Assembly: GCA_003265885.1 (NCBI GenBank) | Contig: QFBQ01000024.1 | Location: forward strand, 1-21,723 | Length of the DNA: 21,723 nucleotides | Source of the DNA: Candidatus Marinamargulisbacteria bacterium SCGC AG-343-D04 | GTDB taxonomy: Bacteria > Margulisbacteria > Marinamargulisbacteria > GCA-2716485 > GCA-002719695 | Direction: 5' to 3' | Shown here: positions 1 to 6,991 of the stretch, one piece after another | Layout of the letters: each line of letters opens with the position of its first letter | Numbering within the stretch: position 1 is the first letter of the stretch | Program-made: the position numbers and the translations under genes | Notes under the pieces: generated by a model | Told to the model about the DNA's origin: nothing | Database searches by the model: none | What the model saw: only the letters and a program-made list of their open reading frames with translations

Positions 1-2
1 TA

Positions 3-386
3 CGCTACACTAAACATATGTCTATCGAAATCGGACATCATGATATTGATGAACACCATGAAGAATTATTTGCATTAGATGTAATGTTAGACAAAGCTGT
101 ATCAACCTGTCGCCGTACAGAAATTGAACCTATTATAGAGTTCTTGGAACATTATTCTGTGGATCATTTTAAAGAAGAAGAAGACTTGATGAAAGATAAC
201 GAATATATGGGCTTAGCTCTACATGAATCTGAGCACAGAATGTTTCGTAATTTTGTCTTAGAAATTCGTCGACTTTTTGATGATAAGGCCCCGATTACTC
301 ACGTTATTTTTAAAATTAGGAAGTTAATCGATCAATTAACTGTACATATTAGAACCGTTGATATTGGTATTAAAGATTTGATATAG
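3..386 (+). CDS. Hemerythrin-like di-iron oxygen-binding protein (5' partial)
   Basis: Bacteriohemerythrin-type four-helix bundle that binds O2 (or NO) at a non-haem di-iron site. Numbering from the ATG at position 18, the metal-ligand pattern is nearly complete: IDEHH (His14), HFKEE (His50 and Glu54), His69 and His73 in HxxxH spacing, and HIRTVD (His110, Asp115) near the end. The usual conserved Trp lies about 11 residues before the first ID, which would fall upstream of this ATG. The frame stays open to the window edge (RYTKH before the Met), and there is no Shine-Dalgarno before the ATG. The true start is therefore probably outside the window, and the domain could be the end of a longer sensor protein. 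The fur-like gene starts 11 nt downstream, so the two are probably co-transcribed, which suggests a shared role in oxygen or iron response. The family call is firm; the exact role is inference. Confidence 0.85.
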   Translation, partial: RYTKHMSIEIGHHDIDEHHEELFALDVMLDKAVSTCRRTEIEPIIEFLEHYSVDHFKEEEDLMKDNEYMGLALHESEHRMFRNFVLEIRRLFDDKAPITHVIFKIRKLIDQLTVHIRTVDIGIKDLI

Positions 387-397
387 TAGGAGTATAC

Positions 398-823
398 ATG
401 AGTGATCCACATAAAGTATTTGAAACTTATTTAAGTAAAAACGAAGGTAGGTACACGTCTACTAAAAAGCTTATCACCACTGAACTTTTTAATTTAAGCG
501 AACATTTTGAAGTTGAAAACTTTATTGACCATTTACGTGCAAAATATAAAACTATGAGTCGAGCAACAGTATATAGAACCATTAAACAATTATTGGATGC
601 TGGATTATTACAAAAGATTACGACTAGAGATGGAAAGGTTTTTTATGAACAGTCTCGTCCTCAAAATGAACATGCTCATATTATTTGTAATATTTGCGGA
701 AAGATCTTTGAAATGCATGATAAAGAATTAAACGATAAAATCGATAATTATTGCGAAAACATGAACTTCAAAGTCGACTATAGATCCATCCATATCTATG
801 GCCAATGCAACAACTGCTCCTAA
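398..823 (+). CDS. Fur/PerR-family metal-dependent transcriptional regulator
   Basis: 141 aa, normal length for the Fur superfamily. The N-terminal winged helix (about residues 8-85) has the typical GRYTSTKKLI segment and recognition helix SRATVYRTIKQLLDAGLL. The C-terminal dimerisation and metal domain has a His pair (H92, H94) followed by CNIC (C97, C100) and a terminal CNNC (C137, C140). This is the four-Cys structural zinc site seen in PerR and many Fur proteins. The start is supported by AGGAG at 388-392, five bases before the ATG. The gene follows the hemerythrin gene after 11 nt. That pairing suggests a PerR-like peroxide/oxygen regulator or an iron sensor. Family members cannot be told apart from sequence alone, because Fur, PerR and Zur share these motifs. 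A large hairpin begins two bases after the stop codon. Confidence 0.9.
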   Translation: MSDPHKVFETYLSKNEGRYTSTKKLITTELFNLSEHFEVENFIDHLRAKYKTMSRATVYRTIKQLLDAGLLQKITTRDGKVFYEQSRPQNEHAHIICNICGKIFEMHDKELNDKIDNYCENMNFKVDYRSIHIYGQCNNCS

Positions 824-824
824 C

Positions 825-933
825 GGGGAAGTACTCACATACCCAATCTGAACAATTTTCGCCTTATTTGCATAGCGCTGCTATGGCAAATAAGACGAGA
901 AATTGCCCAACTTGGGCATGTGAGTACTTCCCC
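825..933. repeat. Long imperfect inverted repeat (109 nt) with perfect 16-nt arms
   Basis: The outer 16 bases (825-840, starting ggggaagtactc) are exactly complementary to 918-933. Inside them CCCAA at 842-846 pairs with TTGGG at 912-916. A further imperfect stem pairs the caatttt..ccttatttgcatagc region (about 854-875) with gctatggcaaataag..aaattg (about 880-905) around a short loop. As RNA this would fold almost end to end. A T-rich stretch (941-951) follows at short distance, so it may terminate the fur transcript. Its size and clean terminal arms also resemble a non-autonomous mobile repeat (MITE-like). No target-site duplication could be confirmed. Confidence 0.75.
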
Positions 934-997
934 GGGAGTCTCTTTATTTTTGTCCGTTTTGGCATTTGAGTACTGCCCAGGGGGTCTCTTTATTTTT
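915..997 (+). repeat. 37-nt direct repeat, two copies with 46-nt period
   Basis: Positions 915-951 and 961-997 align without gaps with four mismatches. Both copies contain a GAGTACT..CCC.GGG.GTCTCTTTATTTTT core. The first copy includes the right arm of the 109-nt inverted repeat, and the left arm (825-840) is an inverted partial copy, so the same core appears three times in 173 nt. The second copy overlaps the last codons and stop (990-992) of the convergent minus-strand gene. This pattern suggests a family of small repeats that inserts or duplicates locally. Confidence 0.75.
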
Positions 998-1430
998 TAC
1001 TATCCCACATTGCAGCAATCCAACCCAAATGCATTGGGCGCTGTAAGGTGCTAGTCACAAAGGCATTAAACGTTTCTTTTTTTAATGACCCAAGCTCTTT
1101 TGGAACTATTGTTTCACTTTTGCTAATAGGCTCCCAGCCTAAAGTAATATCCGAACTACTTTGAGTTTTCTCAACTTGTATTTGACCTAAATAAGCATCT
1201 TCAATAACTTTAGATACGCCCGTTAAACCATCTTCTTCAACTGAAGGAGAAATAAATACTATCCCATTACGAGTCGTCCTATCTAAAGGGTGTTCAAGCT
1301 CGAAATACTCAGGAACACTAGTTGCCCTTCCTTCATCTACTGAATCATCAGAATCAGAATCATCGCTGTCTATCCCATTTCCAACAGGCCTAACTCGAGA
1401 GCTTCGTTCGCAATCATTTATACAAATCAT
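990..1430 (-). CDS. Hypothetical protein, probably the soluble part of a membrane protein with a broken 5' end
   Basis: No family recognised. From the first ATG (1430) the product is 146 aa, with an acidic Ser/Asp run (SDDSDSDDS, residues 22-30) and a C-terminal part rich in polar residues. The reading frame stays open upstream to 1577. That extension encodes a Thr/Ser/Glu-rich stalk followed by a hydrophobic segment (about PIVVGCVGILLASFLLFLCI, near 1431-1490) that looks like a real membrane helix. No ATG, GTG or TTG occurs in this extension, and a stop (1578-1580) closes it. An ATG at 1581 lies in a different frame, and a GGGAGGAG ribosome-site-like sequence sits at 1609-1616. This suggests that the 5' end has been lost or shifted, so the gene may be a pseudogene or 3' fragment. 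Its last codons lie in the 37-nt repeat. Confidence 0.45.
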   Translation of the reverse strand: MICINDCERSSRVRPVGNGIDSDDSDSDDSVDEGRATSVPEYFELEHPLDRTTRNGIVFISPSVEEDGLTGVSKVIEDAYLGQIQVEKTQSSSDITLGWEPISKSETIVPKELGSLKKETFNAFVTSTLQRPMHLGWIAAMWDSKK

Positions 1431-1667
1431 TATACATAAAAAAAGTAGGAAAGAGGCTAATAAAATTCCAACACAACCTACTACAATTGGCCCCGGGCCA
1501 GAAACTGAATGATTTTCCTCTGGACTTAAAGTAGTAGTTTCCGTGCTAAAAAATTCAAGACAGCTTACGAGGCTCTGTCATTACCTCTTAAGACGACAAG
1601 TAAAAAAACTCCTCCCTACTACATAAATCATGTTAATTATGCTTTAATAAAGGGAATAAATACTATT

Positions 1668-1904
1668 ATGGAAACAATAATTGCAGCCTTTATCATTCTT
1701 TGTCTCTCGTTTATAGGACTCGGTGTTAGCGTCCTATTTTTTGGTAAAACAGCTAAAAAAGAAGCCTGTGGCAAGGTCCCTGAACTAGATACTGAAGAAT
1801 GCCCTTCACAAAAAGCAGGTATTTGCCCCTTTGAAGATGACTCTGGTGCATTAAAGATGCAACGTCATACAAAACTAAGTTATTCGAAATTAGGCAAAAG
1901 ATAG
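1668..1904 (+). CDS. Small single-span membrane protein with NqrM-like cysteine layout
   Basis: 78 aa. It has an N-terminal membrane helix (residues 3-25, Nout/Cin or reverse not decided), then a short soluble tail with Cys34 (EACGK), Cys45 (EECPS) and Cys53 (GICPF). A short helix followed by a CG motif and further Cys residues resembles the small maturation factor NqrM (DUF539) of the Na+-pumping NADH:quinone reductase. NqrM usually has one more tail Cys and a GSCGG motif, which is only partly matched here, and no nqr genes are in the window. The upstream AGGGA (1651-1655) is 12 nt from the ATG, longer than ideal. The gene is divergent from the damaged gene at 990-1577. It is likely a real gene; the family assignment is tentative. 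Confidence 0.5.
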   Translation: METIIAAFIILCLSFIGLGVSVLFFGKTAKKEACGKVPELDTEECPSQKAGICPFEDDSGALKMQRHTKLSYSKLGKR

Positions 1905-2038
1905 TCGTTCAATTTTAATCATAAAAACCCTCAAAGTCTTATCATAGCTTCATAATATTTATATTTATTATCCGTAGCTTATAACCTTAAAAAACAAACA
2001 ATTCCCTCAATCACGTCTATAAGTTATTATATTCTTTA

Positions 2039-3073
2039 GTGAACCCAGTAGAATATTCGTCTAAAAAAAAGATTCATGCTTTAGTAGATACCTTACTAGA
2101 GCATGCCGATACTTTTCATGCAGATTTTCTGTCACATACTTTAGAGAACTTAATTACTATACAAAGAGATGACCCTGACCCGAATGATCTTAAATTGATC
2201 CAAACTGCATTAGATGAATTAGTTCAATCGTTTATGGTATTTAAAAATTACCGCGATACACGAAAAGTTTGTATTTTTGGCTCTGCAAGAACAAAGCCTG
2301 ACCATCCTAATTATACCCTAGCAGAAAATACCGCTAAAGCTATTGTCGATGCAGGCATGCTTGTGGTAACAGGTGCTGGGCCAGGTATTATGGAAGCTGG
2401 AAACAAGGGCGCTGGACATGGAAACAGTTTCGGACTCAATATTCTTTTACCTTTTGAACAATTTCCTAATAAATTTTGCAGCGATGAAGAAAAACTGATT
2501 TCATATCGTTACTTTTTTGTACGTAAACTAACCTTTATTAAGGAATCAGACGCAATTGTATTATTCCCTGGTGGCTTTGGAACTCAAGATGAAGGCTTTG
2601 AAGTCTTAACCTTAATACAAACTGGAAGATGTTCTCCTCGACCAATTTTACTCATCAACTTTGATCAAAGTAATTATTGGGCTTCTTGGATTACCTATAT
2701 TAAAGAACAGCTAGTCGATCGCCACTACATCTCTACTCAAGATATCTGTCTGATTAAGGAAGTCTCAACTGTCGATGAACTTATTCAAAATATCACACAT
2801 TTTTACTCTACTTATCACTCCATAAAGTATAACGAAGACCATACTATTATCCGTCTCAACAAAAAACTTTCCCCAAAGCTACTTGACGATATCAATTCAA
2901 ACTATAACCACCTATTAAGTTCTGGCTCTTTCGAACAAATTTCTTCAGGACACGAAGTCAATGATACATTCACAGTTCCAGACAACCCCCGCCTTGTCTT
3001 TCATTTTGACCGTCATAACTTTGGAGGTCTTTGCCAACTCATCTATCATATTAACGATCATAATTCAAACTGA
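2039..3073 (+). CDS. LOG-family (TIGR00730-like) Rossmann-fold nucleotide-binding protein
   Basis: 344 aa. The central LOG (lysine-decarboxylase-like) domain covers about residues 75-260. It has GSAR (81-84), TGAGPGIMEAGNKGA (111-125), FVRKLTFIKESDA (160-172) and the signature PGGFGTQDEGFE (177-188), which binds the nucleotide phosphate. LOG proteins hydrolyse nucleoside 5'-monophosphates to base and ribose phosphate; the cytokinin-activating and PpnN groups are the best known. The flanks (about 70 residues before and 80 after) are longer than in minimal LOG proteins, so this belongs to a larger subgroup. The start is GTG without a Shine-Dalgarno. A TATATT box at about 2029-2034 sits right before it, which would fit a leaderless transcript. 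The next in-frame Met is at residue 66, too far in. The substrate is not predictable. Confidence 0.85.
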   Translation: MNPVEYSSKKKIHALVDTLLEHADTFHADFLSHTLENLITIQRDDPDPNDLKLIQTALDELVQSFMVFKNYRDTRKVCIFGSARTKPDHPNYTLAENTAKAIVDAGMLVVTGAGPGIMEAGNKGAGHGNSFGLNILLPFEQFPNKFCSDEEKLISYRYFFVRKLTFIKESDAIVLFPGGFGTQDEGFEVLTLIQTGRCSPRPILLINFDQSNYWASWITYIKEQLVDRHYISTQDICLIKEVSTVDELIQNITHFYSTYHSIKYNEDHTIIRLNKKLSPKLLDDINSNYNHLLSSGSFEQISSGHEVNDTFTVPDNPRLVFHFDRHNFGGLCQLIYHINDHNSN

Positions 3074-3079
3074 TATAAT
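3051..3079 (+). promoter_or_regulatory. Sigma-70-type promoter with extended -10 for the exbB operon
   Basis: TTAACG at 3051-3056 (four of six bases match TTGACA), a 17-nt spacer, and a perfect TATAAT at 3074-3079 preceded by TG at 3071-3072 (extended -10). It overlaps the last codons of the upstream LOG gene. Transcription would begin near 3086, leaving a leader of about 26 nt that holds AAGGAG (3101-3106) five bases before the exbB ATG. Confidence 0.65.
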
Positions 3080-3111
3080 ACCTAATATAAATCTTTTATT
3101 AAGGAGTCGAT

Positions 3112-3729
3112 ATGTTTCAGTTTTTCTCAGATGGTGGACCTATTATGTTTTTATTGTTGGCGTGCTCAATTGCAGGTATCTACATCATTATCAACAAGTT
3201 TTTATTCTTTAAACTTCATTTTTATCAATATAATAAATCTATCGAAGATGTCAAAAGTAAACTTCTAACATACGGCAAAAATCAAACCCTTCTAAAACTT
3301 CGTACCAATCGAAAGATTATGATCAAAGTTATGTCTAGCTCTATCACCCTAGCCTCTCATCCACGAGATGAAATTCAAGATGGAATTAGAGAATCAATCT
3401 ATCAAGAAATTCCTCGTATCGACCATTTAATGCCCTTTCTTTCTAGTATTATTACCGTAGCTCCTATTCTAGGTTTAACAGGAACCGTTTTAGGGTTGAT
3501 GGATATCTTTAATGTTATTTCTGGCGGAAGTATTGGAGATACCGAAGCTCTTTCTTCTGGAATCGCCCTTGCATTAATTACTACAGTAACTGGACTCATT
3601 ATTGCATTACCTTTTATTTTCTTTTACCAATATTTTTCACAGAAAATAGACCATTTCACTCTCGAATTAGAACGCGCAAGCTATGAAATCATTCATTTTT
3701 GTAATCACAATGATGCTGTAGGCGACTAA
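3112..3729 (+). CDS. exbB: ExbB/TolQ/MotA-family proton-channel subunit
   Basis: 205 aa, close to the normal ExbB size. There are three membrane helices: residues 11-33, about 107-130 (PFLSSIITVAPILGLTGTVLG) and about 149-173 (SSGIALALITTVTGLIIALP). The second and third carry the conserved small-residue and Thr pattern of the family's proton pathway, and the cytoplasmic loop between helices 1 and 2 is the expected length. With ExbD and TonB it would use the proton motive force of the inner membrane to energise transport across the outer membrane. AAGGAG at 3101-3106 supports the start. Because the next genes are an ExbD-like and a TonB-like protein, ExbB is preferred over TolQ; no pal or tolB is nearby. 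Confidence 0.9.
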   Translation: MFQFFSDGGPIMFLLLACSIAGIYIIINKFLFFKLHFYQYNKSIEDVKSKLLTYGKNQTLLKLRTNRKIMIKVMSSSITLASHPRDEIQDGIRESIYQEIPRIDHLMPFLSSIITVAPILGLTGTVLGLMDIFNVISGGSIGDTEALSSGIALALITTVTGLIIALPFIFFYQYFSQKIDHFTLELERASYEIIHFCNHNDAVGD

Positions 3730-3730
3730 G

Positions 3731-4138
3731 ATGATTCGGCGCATACGAAAACATCAAGGTTTTTCTCTCGAGCTGGCCCCTATCATTGATATTGTATTTA
3801 TTCTCTTAATATTTTTTGCGGTTAGTTCTAGTTTAATTTCTAAGAATGAAGGCATCCCTGTTGAATTACCACAAGCCGCTTCAGCTACTCAAAATGATGA
3901 CGGGGTTACGATAACCGTCACTCAAGATAAGCGTATTTTTATCGATAGAAAGGAAATCAAAAACTCAGAGCTTCCCAGCTATATTAAAGGACTGATATTA
4001 GAAAATGAACGATACCCTATTATTTTCAATGCCCATCAGTCTCTAGATTACGCCACAGTTATTGATCTTCTTGATACCATACGCATAGCTGGGGGTGCAA
4101 ACCTTGCCTTGCAGGTAGAAAAAGTCATCCTTCAATAA
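3731..4138 (+). CDS. exbD: ExbD/TolR-family protein
   Basis: 135 aa, the usual family length. A short basic cytoplasmic N-terminus is followed by one membrane helix (about 15-35) with the conserved PIIDIVFILLIFF motif. Asp20 is the proton-carrying aspartate expected inside the ExbB pentamer. The periplasmic domain (about 45-135) has the usual VTVTQDKRIFID and YATVIDLLDTIRIAGG segments. The gene starts one base after the exbB stop, so the pair is translationally coupled. Confidence 0.92.
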   Translation: MIRRIRKHQGFSLELAPIIDIVFILLIFFAVSSSLISKNEGIPVELPQAASATQNDDGVTITVTQDKRIFIDRKEIKNSELPSYIKGLILENERYPIIFNAHQSLDYATVIDLLDTIRIAGGANLALQVEKVILQ

Positions 4139-4140
4139 TC

Positions 4141-4632
4141 ATGAATTCGGATAAAAAGCTCCATCAACTATCCTTGGGACTTAGTATCGGAATACATGTC
4201 ATTATATTTGCCTTTTTTTCGTTTTTCATTAAGGACCAAGATGTCATTTACGTTAACCCAGAACCTATACCCATCGCATTTGAAATTAAAGAAGTTATTG
4301 TAAAAAAACCCAAAGTTGTATCAAAGATAGAAGAAAAAGAGCCCAAACGTCTTCCTGGAGACAGAGATCATAGCACTGTACAAAAATCCATTGAACCCTA
4401 TTATCCAAAAGATGCCATCAATCTAGGCTGGGAAGGAGAAGTGACGGTTAAAGCCACTATCAACTCAAAAGGACGTGTCACTCGAGTAAAACTCCTAAAA
4501 TCATCAGGGTTTCCGCTCTTAGATAATGCCTTTATTGAGACTGTCAAAAGCGATTATGTATTCAAACCAAAACGGGTATTAGGTGTTAACAAAATAGATA
4601 CTATTACATTAAGCTACGAGTTTATATTATGA
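4141..4632 (+). CDS. tonB: TonB-like energy transducer
   Basis: 163 aa. It has a short cytoplasmic N-terminus, a signal-anchor helix (about 11-30, containing the conserved-type His19), a short linker rich in Lys, Pro and Glu (about 40-75), and a C-terminal TonB domain (88-163). In the domain, YYPKDAINLGWEGEV, the SKGRVTRVKLLKSSG strand-turn and PLLDNAF match the family. The linker is short and lacks long Pro-Glu/Pro-Lys repeats, so the reach across the periplasm would be limited. It follows exbD after 2 nt and overlaps the next gene by 4 nt (ATGA). No TonB-dependent receptor is encoded in the window; the next gene product, an exported protein, is a possible functional partner (inference). Confidence 0.85.
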   Translation: MNSDKKLHQLSLGLSIGIHVIIFAFFSFFIKDQDVIYVNPEPIPIAFEIKEVIVKKPKVVSKIEEKEPKRLPGDRDHSTVQKSIEPYYPKDAINLGWEGEVTVKATINSKGRVTRVKLLKSSGFPLLDNAFIETVKSDYVFKPKRVLGVNKIDTITLSYEFIL

Positions 4633-6494
4633 AACGTTTATTCTGCTTTGTTTTAGGAATACTGTTAACTAGCTCTCTTATCTATGGCATTTCACAGCAC
4701 CATTCTATTGAAAATGAATTCATCAAGATTGTCGTCAACAATGAAGATGCTCTAGGTCGATTCTCTCTAGAAACTACGCTGGGTTCTCCAGACTCTTTCA
4801 CAGATGATTACCAAGATCTCATTTATGGAAAACCCTCCCCCTGGACATCTTATTCAACCGTTTTAATTGATGGCAAACCCTTTATTTTTGGAAATGAAGA
4901 TGCACGATTAAAACGTCGAACAAAAAAAGAGTTCGATCATCTTTCCATTACCGAACATATTATTTCTGAAAATTATATTCTTTCGATAGCAGAATCTTCA
5001 CCTATCAGCGTTACTCAACGATGTGAATTCTATCGAAACCCTCTCACCAATGTCAACGACTCTATGCTCATTTCTTATACCTTTACCAATACCGATGCTG
5101 TTACTCATAATATTGGGCTTCGTATCATGCTCGACACCAAGCTAGGCCCTAATGATGGAGCTCCAATTCGTATGGGCAATCACGCTATTTCTGAAGAAAT
5201 TAAGCTTTACCAAGATGATCTATTCCATTATTGGCAAGCCTTTGACACTCTTGTCAGCCCTAATATTATTTCGCAAGGTATTCTAAAAGATAGTGTTGAT
5301 CTGCTCACAGTACCTAACTCTATACATGTTGCTAACTGGGGTACCTTGGTGGATTCCCCCTGGGATGTCCCTTATGAAAAAGGCCGATCATTTATTCGTA
5401 CTGGAGAAAAGCAAAAAGATACGGCTCTCGCCCTCTATTATACTCCCATAGCCCTGCCCCCTTTTCACTCTCATACCCTCAGCACGGTTTATGGATTAGG
5501 GGGACTTTCTCTCTCTAAAGGTGAGATCAGTGCCGGACTTTCAGCTCCTAAGGTTTTGTCTGCATCACAAAAAAAGCCCTTTTTAATGATGGGGTATATA
5601 TTAAACTCTGGGGGCTATGATGCCCTTAATGTTACCGCCACCTTTACACTTCCTGATTACCTAAGCATTGTTAAAGGACAAATGATATCCACTTACTCTA
5701 TTTTAAAAGCCAATGAACAAATCCAAATTCCATTACTGGTAAAACTCAACACTACTCAACCAAAAAAGGACTCTCTTTATTTTTCCGTAACATCTGACAC
5801 ATTTGAAACAGCTCAAATTTCACGACCTCTCACCGTACTTGCGTCTCCCACATTACAGCTATCTTTTCCTAGAGACATCCTTATTCCTACTGACTCTACT
5901 CATGTTATAGTACGAGGAAAAGTCTCTAATACTTCCTTTATTCCCATTTCTGATGTTAAGGTCACCTTATCTTCAGATACCCCTGTTTATTTTCCACCTT
6001 TTGAAAAAGCATCAAAATCAATAGATTTTATCTCCCCGTATTCGTCTCAGGAAATTTCGTGGTTAATTCATTCTGGAGACTCCCCCCCCCCTCTTATATC
6101 GGTATCCTCTCGTTCTAAACAGTCAAACCCATCTCATCGGTCCATTTCGCTTCATCGCATGCCTTCACCTACTCCTTTATTATCTCTTTTTTCTCCCCCT
6201 GTTGCCCCTCAACGCTTTTTTTCACTAAAGATTGATGTATCTCAATTAAAGCCAGACCTACTCTATGAACTTCCATTACCCCCCTCTATTCAGTTTGTAA
6301 GAAGCTCTGTTGATTCACGAAAAGAACTGAATATACGCTATGATGAGAACAAGCGGATGCTTCTCGTTACAAAGAATAGTCATCATAACTCTCCCTATAT
6401 TTTATGCCATTTCGAAAAATTAAGAGATGATATACAATCTCTATCTATATTGCATGAAAAAAAAGTGCTAGATACCATTTATATTAATAACTAA
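4629..6494 (+). CDS. Large exported protein of unknown function, beta-sandwich rich, with poly-C tract
   Basis: 621 aa, family not recognised. Residues 1-20 form a Sec signal peptide (Lys-Arg start, hydrophobic core, cleavage near IYG/IS). Residues about 27-290 look like one beta-rich domain with a WTSYSTVLIDGKPFIFG segment. Residues about 300-405 and 415-490 have the pattern of CARDB/immunoglobulin-like adhesion repeats (YILNSGGYDALNVTATF and RGKVSNTSFIPISDVKVTL), and a Ser/Pro-rich stretch follows. There is no sorting signal or C-terminal anchor, so it is probably periplasmic or surface-associated. It starts inside the tonB stop (4-nt overlap) and precedes the SLH gene, so it is tied to the TonB operon. 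A run of ten C (6082-6091) encodes Pro486-488 and is currently in frame; a slip of one base would end the protein soon after. Confidence 0.7.
   Translation: MKRLFCFVLGILLTSSLIYGISQHHSIENEFIKIVVNNEDALGRFSLETTLGSPDSFTDDYQDLIYGKPSPWTSYSTVLIDGKPFIFGNEDARLKRRTKKEFDHLSITEHIISENYILSIAESSPISVTQRCEFYRNPLTNVNDSMLISYTFTNTDAVTHNIGLRIMLDTKLGPNDGAPIRMGNHAISEEIKLYQDDLFHYWQAFDTLVSPNIISQGILKDSVDLLTVPNSIHVANWGTLVDSPWDVPYEKGRSFIRTGEKQKDTALALYYTPIALPPFHSHTLSTVYGLGGLSLSKGEISAGLSAPKVLSASQKKPFLMMGYILNSGGYDALNVTATFTLPDYLSIVKGQMISTYSILKANEQIQIPLLVKLNTTQPKKDSLYFSVTSDTFETAQISRPLTVLASPTLQLSFPRDILIPTDSTHVIVRGKVSNTSFIPISDVKVTLSSDTPVYFPPFEKASKSIDFISPYSSQEISWLIHSGDSPPPLISVSSRSKQSNPSHRSISLHRMPSPTPLLSLFSPPVAPQRFFSLKIDVSQLKPDLLYELPLPPSIQFVRSSVDSRKELNIRYDENKRMLLVTKNSHHNSPYILCHFEKLRDDIQSLSILHEKKVLDTIYINN
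6082..6091 (+). repeat. C10 homopolymer tract inside a coding region
   Basis: Ten consecutive C bases, preceded by T and followed by T, inside the gene for the 621-aa exported protein. Such a tract is rare in AT-rich DNA and prone to slipped-strand mispairing. In the sequence given, the frame is open. Confidence 0.9.
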
Positions 6495-6508
6495 TTGGAG
6501 GCTATTTT

Positions 6509-6991
6509 ATGAAGATTATGGGGTATGTTCTTATATGTTTATTTCATTTGTCTTGTTTATGCTTAGCCGTGACTATTTCTGACGTACCTTCCTCAGATGG
6601 CGACTATACCGTTATTAATCGATCTGTAAAAGAGGGTTATTTCTCCTTATATAGCAGTGGAAACTTCAACCCTAAACAGGCTGTATCTCGTCGTGAAGCT
6701 TCTCTTATTATTAATAAAATCATGAACTCTATGCGAGAAAAAAAATCTAGCATTTCTAGCTCTGACCTTGGGGATCTCAAACAATTATCCGAAACTTTCA
6801 AGCCTATTTATTCAGAATATGAGGATAAATTACGTACTCTAGAACTTCACAACCAAGAACTTAAGCATAATCAAGACTTGTTGCATTCCGATATTTCAGA
6901 ATTAAATCAATCTATACATGCTTTTCGAAAAGAACGAAAATTACTATATGGACTTCTTGCAGGAGTGGGCTTGTTAGGTATTATTTTTTAA
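6509..6991 (+). CDS. Secreted SLH-domain / coiled-coil protein with C-terminal hydrophobic tail
   Basis: 160 aa. Order of parts: signal peptide (1-20), one S-layer homology domain (about 24-72, with ISDVPSSDGDY, KEGYFSLYSSGNFNP and VSRREASLIINKI matching the SLH pattern), a Ser-rich hinge (about 80-88), a heptad-like coiled coil (about 95-143), and a short hydrophobic stretch (145-160) that ends exactly at the C-terminus. The layout matches the periplasmic half of OmpM-type outer-membrane tethers, where SLH binds peptidoglycan-linked polymer and the coiled coil spans the periplasm. In place of the usual large beta-barrel there is only a hydrophobic tail, so it may anchor in a membrane or join a separate partner. 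TTGGAGG about 8 nt upstream supports the start. It lies between the exported protein gene and holB. Confidence 0.75.
   Translation: MKIMGYVLICLFHLSCLCLAVTISDVPSSDGDYTVINRSVKEGYFSLYSSGNFNPKQAVSRREASLIINKIMNSMREKKSSISSSDLGDLKQLSETFKPIYSEYEDKLRTLELHNQELKHNQDLLHSDISELNQSIHAFRKERKLLYGLLAGVGLLGIIF

Noticed and set aside
1555..1581. prfB-like programmed +1 frameshift (tct tga) to join the ATG at 1581 to the membrane-protein frame.
   Set aside because: No Shine-Dalgarno-like stimulator is placed upstream, re-pairing of the Ser codon is poor, and the AAGAGG lies only two bases before the ATG. Gene decay is simpler.
1905..2038. Spacer before the LOG gene checked for tRNA, riboswitch or terminator.
   Set aside because: Only AT-rich sequence with weak repeats; no cloverleaf, conserved riboswitch core or stem followed by a T run was seen.
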